Below are positions 27,453-37,229 of a DNA stretch of 64,000 nucleotides, piece after piece. This DNA is from Pseudomonas lalkuanensis. Its GTDB lineage: Bacteria > Pseudomonadota > Gammaproteobacteria > Pseudomonadales > Pseudomonadaceae. Under the pieces are notes generated by a model. The model had not been told where the DNA came from. It saw only the letters and a program-made list of their open reading frames with translations, and made no database searches. Location: contig NZ_CP043311.1 in the NCBI RefSeq assembly GCF_008807375.1, positions 4,816,001 to 4,880,000 on the forward strand, in the 5' to 3' direction. The first letter of the stretch is position 1, and every line of letters begins with the position of its first letter. Both the position numbers and the translations under genes were made by a program.

Positions 27453-27881
27453 TCATGCGGCGTCCGCCGCCTGGGGAAACGCTGGCAGGATCTGCACCGG
27501 GCGCTTCTCGTCATCGATGGCAACGAAGCTGAACACGCCGGTGATGGCCTTCTCACGGGTGGCGCTGTACATGTCCTCGACGAACACCTCGACCTCGACC
27601 TTGAGGCTGGTGTTGCCCACCTTTACCACACGTCCCACCAGCTCGACGATGGAGCCGGCCGGGATCGGATGCTTGAAGTCGATCCGGTCGGTGGAAACGG
27701 TTACCAGGGGCAGGCGGCAGAAGCGCGTGGCGGCGATGAAGGACACTTCGTCCATCCAGGCCAGGGCAGTTCCGCCGAACAGGGTGTTGTGATGGTTGGT
27801 ACTGGGCGGGAATACCGCCTTGGTTACCCGGCTTTCGGACAGCGCTGTCCGGCGGGCGATCTCTTGCTCTCTCGGGGTCAT
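27453..27881 (-). CDS. Acyl-CoA thioesterase, hotdog fold
   Basis: A 142-residue hotdog-fold thioesterase of the YciA/BACH class that hydrolyses acyl-CoA. The active-site region is PPSTNHHNTLFGGTALAWMD, with the catalytic Asp at its end (MDE), and the central beta sheet carries VSTDRIDFKHPIPAGS. It is convergent with the MshEN gene and upstream of the rplS terminator. Chain-length preference is unknown. Confidence 0.93.
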   Translation of the reverse strand: MTPREQEIARRTALSESRVTKAVFPPSTNHHNTLFGGTALAWMDEVSFIAATRFCRLPLVTVSTDRIDFKHPIPAGSIVELVGRVVKVGNTSLKVEVEVFVEDMYSATREKAITGVFSFVAIDDEKRPVQILPAFPQAADAA

Positions 27882-28023
27882 GCCACTACTACCTGAATCG
27901 AAACCATGTGGCTGCCACTCGTGCTGCGACTCTTGTCGTTCTTCTATGCGCTGCCGGATGGGCAGGAATGCTCCCGTCCGGGTAATCGGGCGGGGCGCGG
28001 ATTATCCCCTGCGCGCAGGCAAG

Positions 28024-28058
28024 AAAAAACCCGCCGAGGCGAACCTGGGCGGGTTTTT
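28024..28058 (-). terminator. Terminator of the rpsP-rimM-trmD-rplS operon
   Basis: AAAAAACCCGCC pairs with GGCGGGTTTTT, giving on the minus strand a GC stem followed by a run of T, about 18 bases after the rplS stop codon. Confidence 0.88.
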
Positions 28059-28075
28059 CGGGGAAGCTGTGGCGA

Positions 28076-28426
28076 TTAGGCCAGCTTCTCCTTGATACGA
28101 GCTGCCTTGCCGGACAGGTCGCGGAGGTAGTACAGCTTGGCTTTGCGTACGTCGCCGCGGCGCTTGACGCTCAGGCTGTCAACCAGCGGGGAGTAGGTCT
28201 GGAAGGTACGCTCTACGCCAACGCCGTTGGAGATCTTGCGCACGGTGAAAGCGCTGTTCAGGCCGCGGTTACGCTTGGCGATGACCACACCTTCGAAGGC
28301 CTGCAGACGGGAACGGTCGCCTTCCTTCACTTTCACTTGAACGATTACGGTGTCGCCCGGGGCGAAAGCCGGAATCTCTTTGTTCATTTGTTCAGCTTCG
28401 AGTTGCTGAATGATCTTGTTGGTCAT
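28076..28426 (-). CDS. rplS: 50S ribosomal protein L19
   Basis: A 116-residue ribosomal protein bL19 at the 30S-50S interface. [21 protein letters not shown] and [17 protein letters not shown] are conserved hallmarks. It ends the rpsP-rimM-trmD-rplS operon; 44 bases separate it from trmD. Confidence 0.98.
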   Translation of the reverse strand: MTNKIIQQLEAEQMNKEIPAFAPGDTVIVQVKVKEGDRSRLQAFEGVVIAKRNRGLNSAFTVRKISNGVGVERTFQTYSPLVDSLSVKRRGDVRKAKLYYLRDLSGKAARIKEKLA

Positions 28427-28470
28427 CGCTATGCTCCTAAGACAGGCCTTCTGGGCGTGCCATCGATACG

Positions 28471-29223
28471 TTAACTATCGTTCCGCTGGCGGATGTATTC
28501 CTCCAGCAGCTTTTTCTCTTCTCCAGAAAGCGAGCGGCAATCCAGAAGATCAGCCCGACGTTCCCAGGTGCGCCCAAGCGCCTGCTGCAAACGCCATCGC
28601 CGGATGTGTTCGTGGTTGCCGCTGAGCAGCACCTCCGGAACACGCTTGCCTGCATACAGCTCCGGACGGGTGTAATGCGGGCAATCGAGCAGGCCATCCG
28701 TAAAGGAGTCCTCCTCGGCGGAGTCCGCGTGGCCCAAAGCACCGGGCAACAACCGCGTCACCGCATCGATCAGCACCATGGCCGGCAGCTCACCGCCAGA
28801 CAGGACGTAGTCGCCAATCGACCATTCCTCATCGACGTGCTCCTCAATGAAGCGTTCGTCGATGCCTTCGTAGCGTCCGGCGATGAGGATCAATGCTTCC
28901 TCGTTCGCCAGCTCGCGCACGGCCGCCTGCTTCAGCTGGCGCCCTTGCGGCGAGAGGTAGATCACCTTCGCCTTCTCCCCTGCCGCTGCCTTGGCTGCCG
29001 CCAGGGCCCGTTCCAGGGGCTGGATCTTCATCACCATCCCGGGGCCACCGCCGAAAGGCCGGTCATCCACCGTCTGGTGGCGGTCCTCGGTGAAGCTCCG
29101 TGGGTTCCAGCAGTTGAGCTTGAGCAGCCCCTGCTTCACCGCTCGGCTGGTGATGCCATATTGGCTGATGGCGGCAAACATCTCGGGAAAGATGCTGATC
29201 ACTTCAACCTGCATGCCTTTCAT
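28471..29223 (-). CDS. trmD: tRNA (guanine-N1)-methyltransferase TrmD
   Basis: A 250-residue SPOUT-class enzyme that makes m1G37 in tRNAs reading CNN codons, preventing frameshifts. The trefoil-knot SAM site is seen in [15 protein letters not shown] and [32 protein letters not shown] is another hallmark. It follows rimM by 9 bases. The first methionine is at 29223; a second one three residues on is possible. Confidence 0.98.
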   Translation of the reverse strand: MKGMQVEVISIFPEMFAAISQYGITSRAVKQGLLKLNCWNPRSFTEDRHQTVDDRPFGGGPGMVMKIQPLERALAAAKAAAGEKAKVIYLSPQGRQLKQAAVRELANEEALILIAGRYEGIDERFIEEHVDEEWSIGDYVLSGGELPAMVLIDAVTRLLPGALGHADSAEEDSFTDGLLDCPHYTRPELYAGKRVPEVLLSGNHEHIRRWRLQQALGRTWERRADLLDCRSLSGEEKKLLEEYIRQRNDS

Positions 29224-29232
29224 GTCAGGTCC

Positions 29233-29769
29233 TCAGAAATCGGCGTCCCATTCCACCCGCATTTCGCCGGACTCCAGGTCGATCGACTGTACGCACTGCT
29301 CCGTGTAGGGCAGCAGGCGTTCGCGATCATCCAGGCTTCCAGCGCAGGGCTTGACCACCATCACATCGTTGGCGCCGGTCTCCAGGAGGTGATCGATGCG
29401 GCCGAGCAGGTGCCCGTCCTGGTTGATCACGTTGAGACCTTCCAACTGGTGCCAGTAGAACTCGTCTTCGTCGAGATCCGGCAGTTCGCTGACGGGAACA
29501 CAGATTTCAAAACCTGCGTAGGTACGGGCGATCTCGCGATCGACCAGCCCCTTCAGCTTCACCACCAGGACCTTGCCGTGCACGCGTCCGCTGGCGACTT
29601 CAACCTGCTTTACCTCGTTGTCACGCCTGAGCGTCCAACGGCGGTAATCGAGCACGTTATCCAGCGGATCGGTGAAGGAGTAGACCTTCACCTCGCCACG
29701 TACGCCGTGCACCGAGAAAATCTTGCCGAGAACGATGAGTTCGTCGGCGGCGGCCGGCGTCGTGCTCAT
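29233..29769 (-). CDS. rimM: 16S rRNA processing protein RimM
   Basis: A 178-residue assembly factor for the 30S head that binds S19. An N-terminal RimM barrel (LGKIFSVHGVRGEVKVYSF) is followed by a PRC-barrel domain (EFYWHQLEGLNVINQDG, then MVVKP). It sits between rpsP and trmD with 9-base gaps on both sides. Confidence 0.97.
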   Translation of the reverse strand: MSTTPAAADELIVLGKIFSVHGVRGEVKVYSFTDPLDNVLDYRRWTLRRDNEVKQVEVASGRVHGKVLVVKLKGLVDREIARTYAGFEICVPVSELPDLDEDEFYWHQLEGLNVINQDGHLLGRIDHLLETGANDVMVVKPCAGSLDDRERLLPYTEQCVQSIDLESGEMRVEWDADF

Positions 29770-29778
29770 AAAAGATGC

Positions 29779-30030
29779 TTAGGCAGCAGCCTTGGCAGCT
29801 TCCTTCAGCAGCTGAGCAACGCGCTCAGACGGCTGGGCGCCCTGGCTCAGCCAGTAGTTGGCGCGTTCCTGGTTAACGGACAGCTTGACTTCCGCACCAG
29901 TGGCGATCGGGTTGAAGAAACCGATGCGCTCTACGAAGCGACCGTCGCGCGCATTGCGGCTGTTGGTCACGGTCAGGTGGTAGAAGGGGCGCTTCTTGGA
30001 GCCGCCACGGGCAAGACGGATGGTTACCAT
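29779..30030 (-). CDS. rpsP: 30S ribosomal protein S16
   Basis: An 83-residue ribosomal protein bS16. It starts [19 protein letters not shown], with the typical FNPIATG segment later. First gene of the operon that runs through rplS; a sigma-70-like promoter lies 60-90 bases upstream. Confidence 0.98.
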   Translation of the reverse strand: MVTIRLARGGSKKRPFYHLTVTNSRNARDGRFVERIGFFNPIATGAEVKLSVNQERANYWLSQGAQPSERVAQLLKEAAKAAA

Positions 30031-30091
30031 TGAACTTCGTTCCTATAGTCGGTGCTTTTCAAGCATGGGCCATGGGCCCGAAAGGCCGCAT

Positions 30092-30119
30092 ATTCTAAGG
30101 ATTATCCGGCCGATTGCAA
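30092..30119 (-). promoter_or_regulatory. Sigma-70-like promoter of the rpsP operon
   Basis: On the minus strand TTGCAA (30114-30119) and TAGAAT (30092-30097) are separated by 16 bases, in an AT-richer patch, about 62 bases upstream of the rpsP ATG. Positions fit a -35/-10 pair; the start site is not known. Confidence 0.55.
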
Positions 30120-30154
30120 ATCTCTTTTTAGGGGCCGCCGGTCGGCGGCCGGGC

Positions 30155-31528
30155 TCACATCTTCGGCATGCCGCCAGGGAACATGCTGCCCATGCCACGC
30201 ATCATCTTGACCATGCCGCCCTTGGCGGTGACCTTCTTCATCATCTTCTGCATCTGTTTGTGCTGCTTGATGAGGCGGCCGACGTCCTGCACCTGGGTGC
30301 CGGAACCCAGCGCGATACGGCGTTTGCGCGAACCACTGATCATTTCCGGATCACGGCGCTCGGCGGGCGTCATCGAGTTGATGATCGCTTCCATCTGCTT
30401 GAACTGCTTCTCGGCCGCGTTCTGAGCGTTGCCCATTTGCGCCAGGTTGACGCCACCGAGCATCGGCAGCTTGTCCATGAGGCCGCCGAGGCCACCCATG
30501 TTCTTCATCTGTTGCAGTTGGTCGCGGAAGTCTTCGAGGTCGAAGCCCTTGCCCTTCTTGATCTTCTTCGCGAGTTTCTCGGCCTTCTCGCGGTCCATGG
30601 TCTGCTCGGCCTGCTCGATCAGGCTGAGCACGTCACCCATGCCGAGGATGCGCGAGGCGACGCGGTCCGGGTGGAAGGGATCGAGGGCTTCGGTCTTCTC
30701 GCCCATGCCGAGGAACTTGATCGGCTTGCCGGTGATGGCGCGCACCGAGAGCGCGGCACCGCCACGGGCGTCGCCGTCGACCTTGGTCAGCACCACGCCG
30801 GTCAGCGGCAGGGCGTCGTTGAAGGCCTTGGCGGTGTTGGCGGCGTCCTGGCCGGTCATGGCGTCGACGACGAACAGGGTTTCCACCGGCTTGATGGCGG
30901 CGTGGACCTGCTTGATCTCGTCCATCATCTCGGCGTCGACGTGCAGGCGGCCCGCGGTGTCGACGATGACGACGTCTATGAACTTCAGCTTCGCTTCGCG
31001 GATCGCCGCCTGGGCGATATCCACCGGCTTCTGGCTGGTATCGGAGGGGAAGAAGGTGACGCCGATGTCGTTGGCCAGGGTTTCCAGCTGCTTGATGGCC
31101 GCCGGACGGTAGACGTCTGCGGAAACCACCAGCACCGACTTCTTCTTGCGCTCCTTGAGGAAGCGCGACAGCTTGCCCACGGTGGTGGTCTTGCCCGCCC
31201 CCTGCAGGCCGGCCATCAAGATCACCGCCGGCGGCGCGGCATTCAGCGACAGGTCCTCGTTGGCGGCGCCCATCAGCTCCACCAGTTCGGCCTGGACGAT
31301 CTTCACGAAGGCCTGGCCCGGGGTCAGGCTCTTGGAAACCTCGGTACCGACCGCTCGATCCTTGATCCTGGAGACGAAGTCCTTCACCACCGGGAGGGCG
31401 ACGTCGGCCTCGAGCAGGGCCATGCGCACCTCGCGCAGGGTGTCCTTGATGTTGTCCTCGGTCAGCTTGGCCTTGCCGGTGACATGGCGCAGCGTCTGTG
31501 AGAGGCGGTCGGTAAGGTTTTCAAACAT
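30155..31528 (-). CDS. ffh: Signal recognition particle protein Ffh
   Basis: A 457-residue SRP54 GTPase that, with 4.5S RNA, delivers nascent membrane proteins to FtsY. The N domain leads into the G domain with GLQGAGKTTT (P loop), DTAGRLHVDAEM and LTKVDGDARGG; the C-terminal M domain is methionine-rich and ends MRGMGSMFPGGMPKM. The ATG at 31528 follows AAGGAA; an in-frame upstream extension has no family match. A GC hairpin without U-run lies just past the stop at 30129-30147. Confidence 0.97.
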   Translation of the reverse strand: MFENLTDRLSQTLRHVTGKAKLTEDNIKDTLREVRMALLEADVALPVVKDFVSRIKDRAVGTEVSKSLTPGQAFVKIVQAELVELMGAANEDLSLNAAPPAVILMAGLQGAGKTTTVGKLSRFLKERKKKSVLVVSADVYRPAAIKQLETLANDIGVTFFPSDTSQKPVDIAQAAIREAKLKFIDVVIVDTAGRLHVDAEMMDEIKQVHAAIKPVETLFVVDAMTGQDAANTAKAFNDALPLTGVVLTKVDGDARGGAALSVRAITGKPIKFLGMGEKTEALDPFHPDRVASRILGMGDVLSLIEQAEQTMDREKAEKLAKKIKKGKGFDLEDFRDQLQQMKNMGGLGGLMDKLPMLGGVNLAQMGNAQNAAEKQFKQMEAIINSMTPAERRDPEMISGSRKRRIALGSGTQVQDVGRLIKQHKQMQKMMKKVTAKGGMVKMMRGMGSMFPGGMPKM

Positions 31529-31684
31529 GCGCGTTCCTTTCGGGCTCTCGTGAGCCCCGGCTGAGCTTGCGGCAGGCGGCGGAGTATAACGAAGTGTCGG
31601 CCTTGCCGACACCGCCAGCGGTCTTTCACCGGCAGGCCTTGTATGCCACACTCACTGCCTTTCGGGCTTGCCTTACAAGGACTT

Positions 31685-32485
31685 ATGCACCCTCTGCTGC
31701 CCAGCCTCCTGGCTGCATTCCTCTATGCGGGCATCACTGGCTACCAGGGCCTTCGCCTTGGCCAGCGCACTACGCCGGACAAGCGCCTGCTGATCATCGG
31801 TGGCGGCCTGGCGCTGCTCGCCCATGGCACCGCACTGTTCCTCGAGCTGTTGACGCCTGCCGGTCTCTACCTGGACTTTTTCAACGCCGCCAGCCTGATC
31901 GCCGCAGCGGTGATCCTGCTGACCATCGTGGCCATCGCGCGGATCCCCATCGAGAACCTGTTGCTCCTGCTGTTGCCCCTCGGCGCCCTGACAGTGCTGG
32001 CGGCGGCTCTGGTACCGGGTGGTACTTCCCAGGCCATCGATGAGGAGCCGGGCATTCTCGCCCACATCCTGCTGTCGATCCTGGCCTACGGCCTGTTGAC
32101 CATGGCGGTGTTCCAGGCCCTGCTGCTGTTGCTGCAGGATCACCAGCTCAAGCACAAGCACCCGTCCGGGCTGATCAAGAACTTCCCCGCCCTGCAAACC
32201 ATGGAAAGCCTGCTGTTCGGCTTCCTCTGGGCCGGCTGGAGCCTGCTGTCGCTGTCGCTGATTTCCGGTTGGGTGTTCGTCGACAACCTGTTCGCCCAGC
32301 ACCTGGCGCACAAGACCATCCTGTCCTGTATCGCCTGGGTGGTGTTCGGCGTGCTGCTCTGGGGCCGCCACCAACTGGGCTGGCGCGGGCACAAGGCCAT
32401 CCGCTGGACCCTGGCGGGCTTCTGCCTGCTGATGCTGGCGTACTTCGGCAGCAAGCTGGTCCGCGAATTCATCCTCCACGTCTGA
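31685..32485 (+). CDS. CcsA/YpjD-like inner-membrane protein (cytochrome c assembly family)
   Basis: A 266-residue protein with about eight hydrophobic membrane segments, of the CcsA/CcmC-related YpjD family. The family's WxxxxW-type region appears as FLWAGWSLLSLSLISGWVFV. In P. aeruginosa the same position between ffh and the CBS gene is annotated as cytochrome c assembly family. A haem-handling role is assumed by homology only. AAGGACTT supports the ATG at 31685 over an in-frame one at 31643. Confidence 0.9.
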   Translation: MHPLLPSLLAAFLYAGITGYQGLRLGQRTTPDKRLLIIGGGLALLAHGTALFLELLTPAGLYLDFFNAASLIAAAVILLTIVAIARIPIENLLLLLLPLGALTVLAAALVPGGTSQAIDEEPGILAHILLSILAYGLLTMAVFQALLLLLQDHQLKHKHPSGLIKNFPALQTMESLLFGFLWAGWSLLSLSLISGWVFVDNLFAQHLAHKTILSCIAWVVFGVLLWGRHQLGWRGHKAIRWTLAGFCLLMLAYFGSKLVREFILHV

Positions 32486-32492
32486 AGACACC

Positions 32493-33317
32493 ATGCACGG
32501 ACTGCTCGCCGGCCTCCTCCTCGGAATCACCCTCTCCCTGGTAGCCGGCGCGATAGTGGCCTGGCTGGCGACCCGGCGGCGCCACGGCGTCGAGATCCAG
32601 CCACAGTCCCGCCTGCCGGTGGCAGTGAGCGACGCGCTGCAGCAGGTCACCGTCAGCTCGATCATGATTCCCCGCAACGAAATCCAGGGCATCGACCTGA
32701 ACACCTCGCCGGACGAACTCCTCGCCCAGTTGCAGAACGCCACCCACACCCGCCTGCCGCTCTACCGCGAAGACATCAACCAGATCGAAGGCATCCTCCA
32801 CCTGCGCCAGCTGCCGCGCCTGCTGACCGGAGGCCCGACCAGCGCCGAGCAGCTGATGGCGGTGAGCCGCGAGACCTATTTCGTCCCGGAAAGCACGCCG
32901 CTGCTGACCCAGCTGGTGAATTTCCAGAAACAGAAGCGCCGCCTGGGCATCGTGGTCGACGAGTACGGCGACGTGGTGGGCCTGGTCAGCCTGGAAGACA
33001 TCTTCCAGGAACTGGTGGGCGAGTTCGGCAGCCTGGATGACTTCGCCCCCAACCCCGGCATCCTGTCCCGCGACGACGGCCGCTACGAGCTGGACGGTGC
33101 ATTGCACCTGCGCGAGCTGAACCGGGTACTCGGCTGGCACCTGCCCTGCGACGGTCCGAAAACGCTCAACGGGCTGATCACCGAGGCCCTGGAGCAGATT
33201 CCCGACTGCAGCGTCTGCCTCAAGGTCGGCCCCTACCGCCTGGAAATCCTCCAGTCCGGCGAAAACCGCGTGCAGCGCGTGCTCGCCTGGCGCGCCGGGC
33301 TTACGCCGAAGGCCTAG
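32493..33317 (+). CDS. CBS-domain transporter-associated (CorC/HlyC-type) protein
   Basis: A 274-residue protein: one N-terminal hydrophobic segment (about residues 1-25), a tandem CBS pair (about 45-170; IMIPRNEIQGIDL and IVVDEYGDVVGLVSLEDIF), and a C-terminal CorC/HlyC domain (GRYELDGALHLRELN onward). Unlike the CNNM/YfjD proteins it lacks the multi-pass DUF21 part. It begins 7 bases after the CcsA-like gene, so the two form an operon. Possible role in divalent cation or envelope homeostasis. Confidence 0.9.
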   Translation: MHGLLAGLLLGITLSLVAGAIVAWLATRRRHGVEIQPQSRLPVAVSDALQQVTVSSIMIPRNEIQGIDLNTSPDELLAQLQNATHTRLPLYREDINQIEGILHLRQLPRLLTGGPTSAEQLMAVSRETYFVPESTPLLTQLVNFQKQKRRLGIVVDEYGDVVGLVSLEDIFQELVGEFGSLDDFAPNPGILSRDDGRYELDGALHLRELNRVLGWHLPCDGPKTLNGLITEALEQIPDCSVCLKVGPYRLEILQSGENRVQRVLAWRAGLTPKA

Positions 33318-33332
33318 TGACGCTGTCCTCAT

Positions 33333-33745
33333 ATCACCGCAGGGCTCAGCGACCGCTTCGGGCTCAAGCCGGTGCTGATCGGCGAGGCCGTCCTGGCGAT
33401 CCTCTCCGGTTTCACCATGGAACCGCTGCTGACCCAGGGCTCGGCCTACGGCGTGGCGCTGTTCCTCTGCATCGAGCTATTCCTGATGGGGTGACCTTCG
33501 CACCCATGGGCGCCCTGCTACCGGAGCTGTTCCTCACTCGCGTGCGCTACACCGGCGCATCGGCGGCCTACAACCTGGGCGGCATAGTCGGAGCCTCGGT
33601 AGCGCCGTTCTTCGCCCAGAAACTGGTGGCGATGGGCGGCCTGGGCTGGGTAGGGGGTTATGTGTCGGCAGCGGCAGCACTCAGCCTGCTGGCGGTGCTC
33701 TGCCTGAAGGAAATTCGCGACAGCGACCTCATCCTCACACGCTGA
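33333..33745 (+). pseudogene. MFS transporter remnant: N-terminal deletion plus frameshift
   Basis: The first part (33333-33490) reads GLSDRFGLKPVLIGEAVLAI, an MFS loop-8/9 motif, and ends in LFLCIELFLMG. The reading then continues one frame over from about 33492 (TFAPMGALLPELFLTRVRYT) to a natural stop at 33745 after LCLKEIRDSDLI. A single missing G in the run ATGGGG explains the shift. About 300 residues of the N-terminal half are absent and the relic starts 16 bases after the CBS gene. The P. aeruginosa order has an intact MFS gene here. Probably a metabolite:H+ symporter relic. Confidence 0.85.
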
Positions 33746-34508
33746 GGTCGAGCGCCAGTTCCTCCGTCTCCTTGGGTGGAAGAGCCAGCTCGACGAACCC
33801 GTCCGCCAGCGACTCACCCCAGACGCGATAGCCCAGGGGCGAAGGATGGTAGCCATCCAGGGCCAGGTATTCCGGGCGCATCTCCAGGCTGGTGGCGCAA
33901 CACGCCAGCCCTTCCCGCTGCGCCAATGCTCGCTGCTGACGATCCAGCAATCGCGCCCGCCAACCCAGCAACTGACGCAACAGCCAGGGCAAGGCACTGA
34001 AGTGCTGCAGCGGTGGCACGCCCGCCAGGACGACCTGCGCGCCACGCTCGGTGAAGTGTCGGGCCAGGCCCTGGAGCGATCCCAGCCAGCTGTGGCTGGA
34101 GCTGAAATGGGTGGTGTCGTTCACGCCAAATACGAGCAACACCAGATCGGCGGGCTCCTGCGCCACCTGCGGCAACAGCCGTTCCAGGGCCTCGCCGGCG
34201 GTGATGCCATTCTCGCCACAGGCGCGCCAGGCCACGGGGCGCCCCAGGCGCATCGCCAGGGCAGCAGCCAGCTGGCCGGCCAGGGCGAAGTCCAGGCAGG
34301 ACGCACCGACGCCAGCCACCGTGGACTCGCCAATCAGAAGGAGACGCAGGGGCTCGCCTTCGAACTCGCCTCCTGCAAGGCCGCGTTCTGGCCCGGCGGC
34401 CGGCGCCAGGCGCAGGGCGGTACGGCGGGTATGCACGGCCATGGGCAATGCCAGGGGCAGCAGCGGCAGCGCCGCCGCCCACCAGCACAGACCGGCCAGA
34501 TGCATCAC
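33735..34508 (-). CDS. SGNH/GDSL hydrolase
   Basis: A 257-residue esterase-like protein with an N-terminal hydrophobic anchor (about residues 2-28). SGNH blocks: I as [11 protein letters not shown] (Ser nucleophile), II-like [19 protein letters not shown], and [11 protein letters not shown] carrying the catalytic Asp/His. It probably acts on an ester in the envelope. Its ATG overlaps the purT stop by four bases, indicating coupling, and its 3' end overlaps the MFS relic by 11 bases. Confidence 0.9.
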   Translation of the reverse strand: MMHLAGLCWWAAALPLLPLALPMAVHTRRTALRLAPAAGPERGLAGGEFEGEPLRLLLIGESTVAGVGASCLDFALAGQLAAALAMRLGRPVAWRACGENGITAGEALERLLPQVAQEPADLVLLVFGVNDTTHFSSSHSWLGSLQGLARHFTERGAQVVLAGVPPLQHFSALPWLLRQLLGWRARLLDRQQRALAQREGLACCATSLEMRPEYLALDGYHPSPLGYRVWGESLADGFVELALPPKETEELALDLSV

Positions 34509-35686
34509 AGCTGGACGTCGACCGCCTGGGCCGAACGGGTCGCCTTGGCCCGCGCGAGGTCGGTGGACTCATCCCGCGCCAGGGCTACGCCCATGCGGCG
34601 CTGGCCATCCACTTCCGGCTTGCCGAACAGCCGCAGGGCGGTATCCGGCTCGCCGAGGGCGGCGCCCAGGTTGCCGAAGCTGACCTGGCTGGACTTGCCT
34701 TCGACCAGGATCACCGCCGACGCGGAAGGCCCTACCTGGCGGATGGCCGGGATCGGCAGGCCGAGGATGGCCCGCGCGTGCAGAGCGAATTCGGAAAGGT
34801 CCTGGGAAATCAGCGTGACCAGGCCGGTGTCATGGGGACGCGGCGAGACTTCGCTGAACCATACCTGGTCACCCTTGATGAACAGCTCCACGCCGAACAG
34901 ACCGCGACCACCCAGGGCCCCGGTCACCGCCTGGGCGATGCGCTCGGACTCGGCCAGGGCCTTCGGGCTCATGACCTGGGGCTGCCAGGATTCGTGGTAG
35001 TCACCCTTCACCTGGCGGTGGCCGATAGGGGCGCAGAAGCTGGTGCCACCGATGTGGCGCACGGTGAGCAGGGTGATCTCGTAGTCGAAGTCGATGAAGC
35101 CTTCGACGATCACCCGGCCCTTGCCGGCGCGGCCGCCTTCCTGGGCGTAGTCCCAGGCCGTCTTGAGGTCGGCGTCCGACTTCAGCACGGACTGGCCCTT
35201 GCCGGAAGAGCTCATGATCGGCTTGACCACGCAGGGATAACCCACGCTGGCCACGGCGGCACAGTAATCCTCGAAGTTGTCGGAGAAGTGGTACGGCGAG
35301 GTGGGCAGGCCCAGCTCCTCGGCGGCGAGGCGGCGAATGCCTTCGCGGTTCATGGTCAGCTGGGCGGCGCGGGCGGTGGGCACCACGGTGAAGCCTTCGG
35401 CTTCCAGCTCCACCAGCGTGGCGGTGGCAATGGCCTCGATCTCCGGCACGATGAAGTGTGGCTTCTCCTGCTCGATCACGGCGCGCAGGGCAGCACCGTC
35501 CAGCATGCTGATCACGTGGCTGCGATGGGCCACCTGCATGGCCGGGGCATCGGCGTAACGGTCGACGGCGATGACTTCGCAGCCCAGGCGCTGCAGTTCG
35601 ATCGCCACCTCCTTGCCGAGCTCACCGGAGCCGCACAGCAGTACACGGGTCGCGCTGGGCGACAAGGGGGTTCCAATACGGGGCAT
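34505..35686 (-). CDS. purT: Formate-dependent GAR transformylase PurT
   Basis: A 393-residue ATP-grasp enzyme of de novo purine synthesis: formate + GAR + ATP to formyl-GAR. The N-terminal motif [20 protein letters not shown], the ATP loop [14 protein letters not shown] and the metal-binding [13 protein letters not shown] are clear. The ATG at 35686 follows CGAGGAAACG; the longer in-frame extension is not family-like. The SGNH hydrolase gene follows with overlap. Confidence 0.96.
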   Translation of the reverse strand: MPRIGTPLSPSATRVLLCGSGELGKEVAIELQRLGCEVIAVDRYADAPAMQVAHRSHVISMLDGAALRAVIEQEKPHFIVPEIEAIATATLVELEAEGFTVVPTARAAQLTMNREGIRRLAAEELGLPTSPYHFSDNFEDYCAAVASVGYPCVVKPIMSSSGKGQSVLKSDADLKTAWDYAQEGGRAGKGRVIVEGFIDFDYEITLLTVRHIGGTSFCAPIGHRQVKGDYHESWQPQVMSPKALAESERIAQAVTGALGGRGLFGVELFIKGDQVWFSEVSPRPHDTGLVTLISQDLSEFALHARAILGLPIPAIRQVGPSASAVILVEGKSSQVSFGNLGAALGEPDTALRLFGKPEVDGQRRMGVALARDESTDLARAKATRSAQAVDVQL

Positions 35687-35703
35687 GTCGTTTCCTCGGG
35701 GAG

Positions 35704-35913
35704 TCAAGAAGCCTGGGTCGGGGGAATGATGAACAGGCCGCTGGCCTTGGCGCGTTCGAAGCAACGGGCCAGGACCTCGCGGCGCTCGGCATTGTCCATG
35801 CGGCCCCAGCGGGTGATTTCATCGGCGGTGCGCTGGCAGCCACTGCAGATGTCGTGGTCGTCCAGCACGCAGACCTGCACGCAGGGCGAACGGACGGGGC
35901 GTTCGGCGTCCAT
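35704..35913 (-). CDS. DUF1289 small Cys-rich protein
   Basis: A 69-residue protein with the DUF1289 pattern: S-P-C-V-Q-V-C, then D-x-C-S-G-C-x-R-T-A-D-E, four cysteines that probably bind a metal. The start ATG overlaps the stop codon of the carbonic anhydrase gene (TGATG), so translation is coupled. Function unknown. Confidence 0.9.
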   Translation of the reverse strand: MDAERPVRSPCVQVCVLDDHDICSGCQRTADEITRWGRMDNAERREVLARCFERAKASGLFIIPPTQAS

Positions 35914-36437
35914 CAGCCGTCCTGCTCCGCCAGGTCGCGGGCGTAGCGCTGGGCGTTGTGAACATAGTGAGCGGCGCTGGCTTCGAGCATCTTCTTCTGT
36001 TGCTCGGTCAGCTCGCGCACCACCTTGCCGGGGGAACCCATGACCAGCGAACCGTCGGGAATTTCCTTGCCTTCGGGAATCAGCGCGTTGGCGCCGATGA
36101 TGCAGTACTTGCCGATCTTGGCGCCGTTGAGCACCACGGCGTTGATGCCGATCAGGCTGAAGTCGCCCACCGAGCAACCGTGCAGCATGGCGTTATGGCC
36201 GATGGTGACGGAGCGGCCGATGTTCAGCGGGTACCCCATGTCGGTATGCATCACGGTGCCATCCTGGACGTTGCTGTTCTCACCGATGTGGATCAGCTCG
36301 TTGTCGCCGCGCAGTACGGCGCCGAACCAGACGCTGGCGCCGGCGTCCAGGCGCACCTTGCCCACGAGGGTGGCAGTGGGGGCGGTCCAGCTGTCGACAT
36401 GGGCTTCGACCTGGGCGGATCCAAGGCGGTATTTCAT
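35913..36437 (-). CDS. Gamma-class carbonic anhydrase family protein
   Basis: A 174-residue left-handed beta-helix protein with hexapeptide repeats (for example [20 protein letters not shown] and [19 protein letters not shown]). The zinc-binding histidines expected in the family are at [17 protein letters not shown]. Homologues (YrdA, PaaY) form trimers; carbonic anhydrase activity is not guaranteed. It heads a coupled pair with the DUF1289 gene and follows the NUDIX gene by 21 bases. Confidence 0.92.
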   Translation of the reverse strand: MKYRLGSAQVEAHVDSWTAPTATLVGKVRLDAGASVWFGAVLRGDNELIHIGENSNVQDGTVMHTDMGYPLNIGRSVTIGHNAMLHGCSVGDFSLIGINAVVLNGAKIGKYCIIGANALIPEGKEIPDGSLVMGSPGKVVRELTEQQKKMLEASAAHYVHNAQRYARDLAEQDG

Positions 36438-36458
36438 CAGGCGCTCCTCGATCGGGGC

Positions 36459-37061
36459 TTATTTGAGTCTTATGAAGGTCTCGGGGGCGCGGGTCATGTC
36501 GATCCCGGCGTCGTACACCAGGTTGACCAGCTCGACGACCATGATGGCGGTCAGGCCCCAGATCTTGTATTCGCCGTACTGATAGCTGGGCACGTACCAG
36601 CTGCGGCCGAGGTAGTCGATGCGGTGGGTCACCTGGCGCGGGTCATCGCGAAAGAACTCCAGCGGGACGCTGAACACCGAGTCTATCTCGCCATCGTTGG
36701 CCTTGTACTGGACAAAGTCCGGAACCAGGCCGACATAGGGCGTGACCTTGATACCGTGACGGGAGACCAGGGGACTGAGCGGGCCGATGACCTCCACCAG
36801 CCCCGGAGGCAAGCCGACCTCTTCCTCCGCTTCGCGCAGGGCCGTACGGACCAGGTCCTGATCCTCAGGATCGCGGCGGCCACCGGGAAAGGCCACCTCA
36901 CCGCCGTGGGTGGACAAGCCGCTGGCGCGCAGGGTCAGCACCAGTTCCGGCTCGTCGCTGCGGGTGATGGGCACCAGCACCGCGGCTTCGGGGAAGTCGT
37001 GATCGGTTTCCAGGGTTCTCGGGGAGTAGCTCTGCACGCGACGGAGCAGGTCATCCAGCAT
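36459..37061 (-). CDS. NUDIX hydrolase, CoA pyrophosphatase (NudL) type
   Basis: A 200-residue NUDIX protein. The box GGRRDPEDQDLVRTALREAE continuing to EEVGL, with the CoA-type preceding segment HGGEVAFPGG, marks the CoA/acyl-CoA pyrophosphatase subgroup, releasing 3',5'-ADP and phosphopantetheine. The ATG at 37061 is chosen by family length; it is divergent from the second NUDIX gene at 37230. Confidence 0.92.
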   Translation of the reverse strand: MLDDLLRRVQSYSPRTLETDHDFPEAAVLVPITRSDEPELVLTLRASGLSTHGGEVAFPGGRRDPEDQDLVRTALREAEEEVGLPPGLVEVIGPLSPLVSRHGIKVTPYVGLVPDFVQYKANDGEIDSVFSVPLEFFRDDPRQVTHRIDYLGRSWYVPSYQYGEYKIWGLTAIMVVELVNLVYDAGIDMTRAPETFIRLK

Positions 37062-37229
37062 GGATTTTCTCGTTGTTCTCGACTGCCGGGCATCATGGCA
37101 TGAACCTTGGGACCGCCCAAGTCCCACACCGACAGGTCGCACCATTGACCACCTTTGGTTTGCCCGGTACACCGCTTGCCGTGCAACACCGTGCCGCGCC
37201 AAGATGGGCGCGTACCCTGAGGATTCACG

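Noticed and set aside
30129..30147. Hairpin after ffh as an intrinsic terminator
   Set aside because: GGCCGCCG/CGGCGGCC pairs well, but on the ffh strand it is followed by A-rich, not T-rich, sequence.
33317..33745. Possible intact 142-residue gene
   Set aside because: Its first 55 codons are out-of-frame translation of MFS sequence; only the second part is MFS, so the locus is a frameshifted relic.
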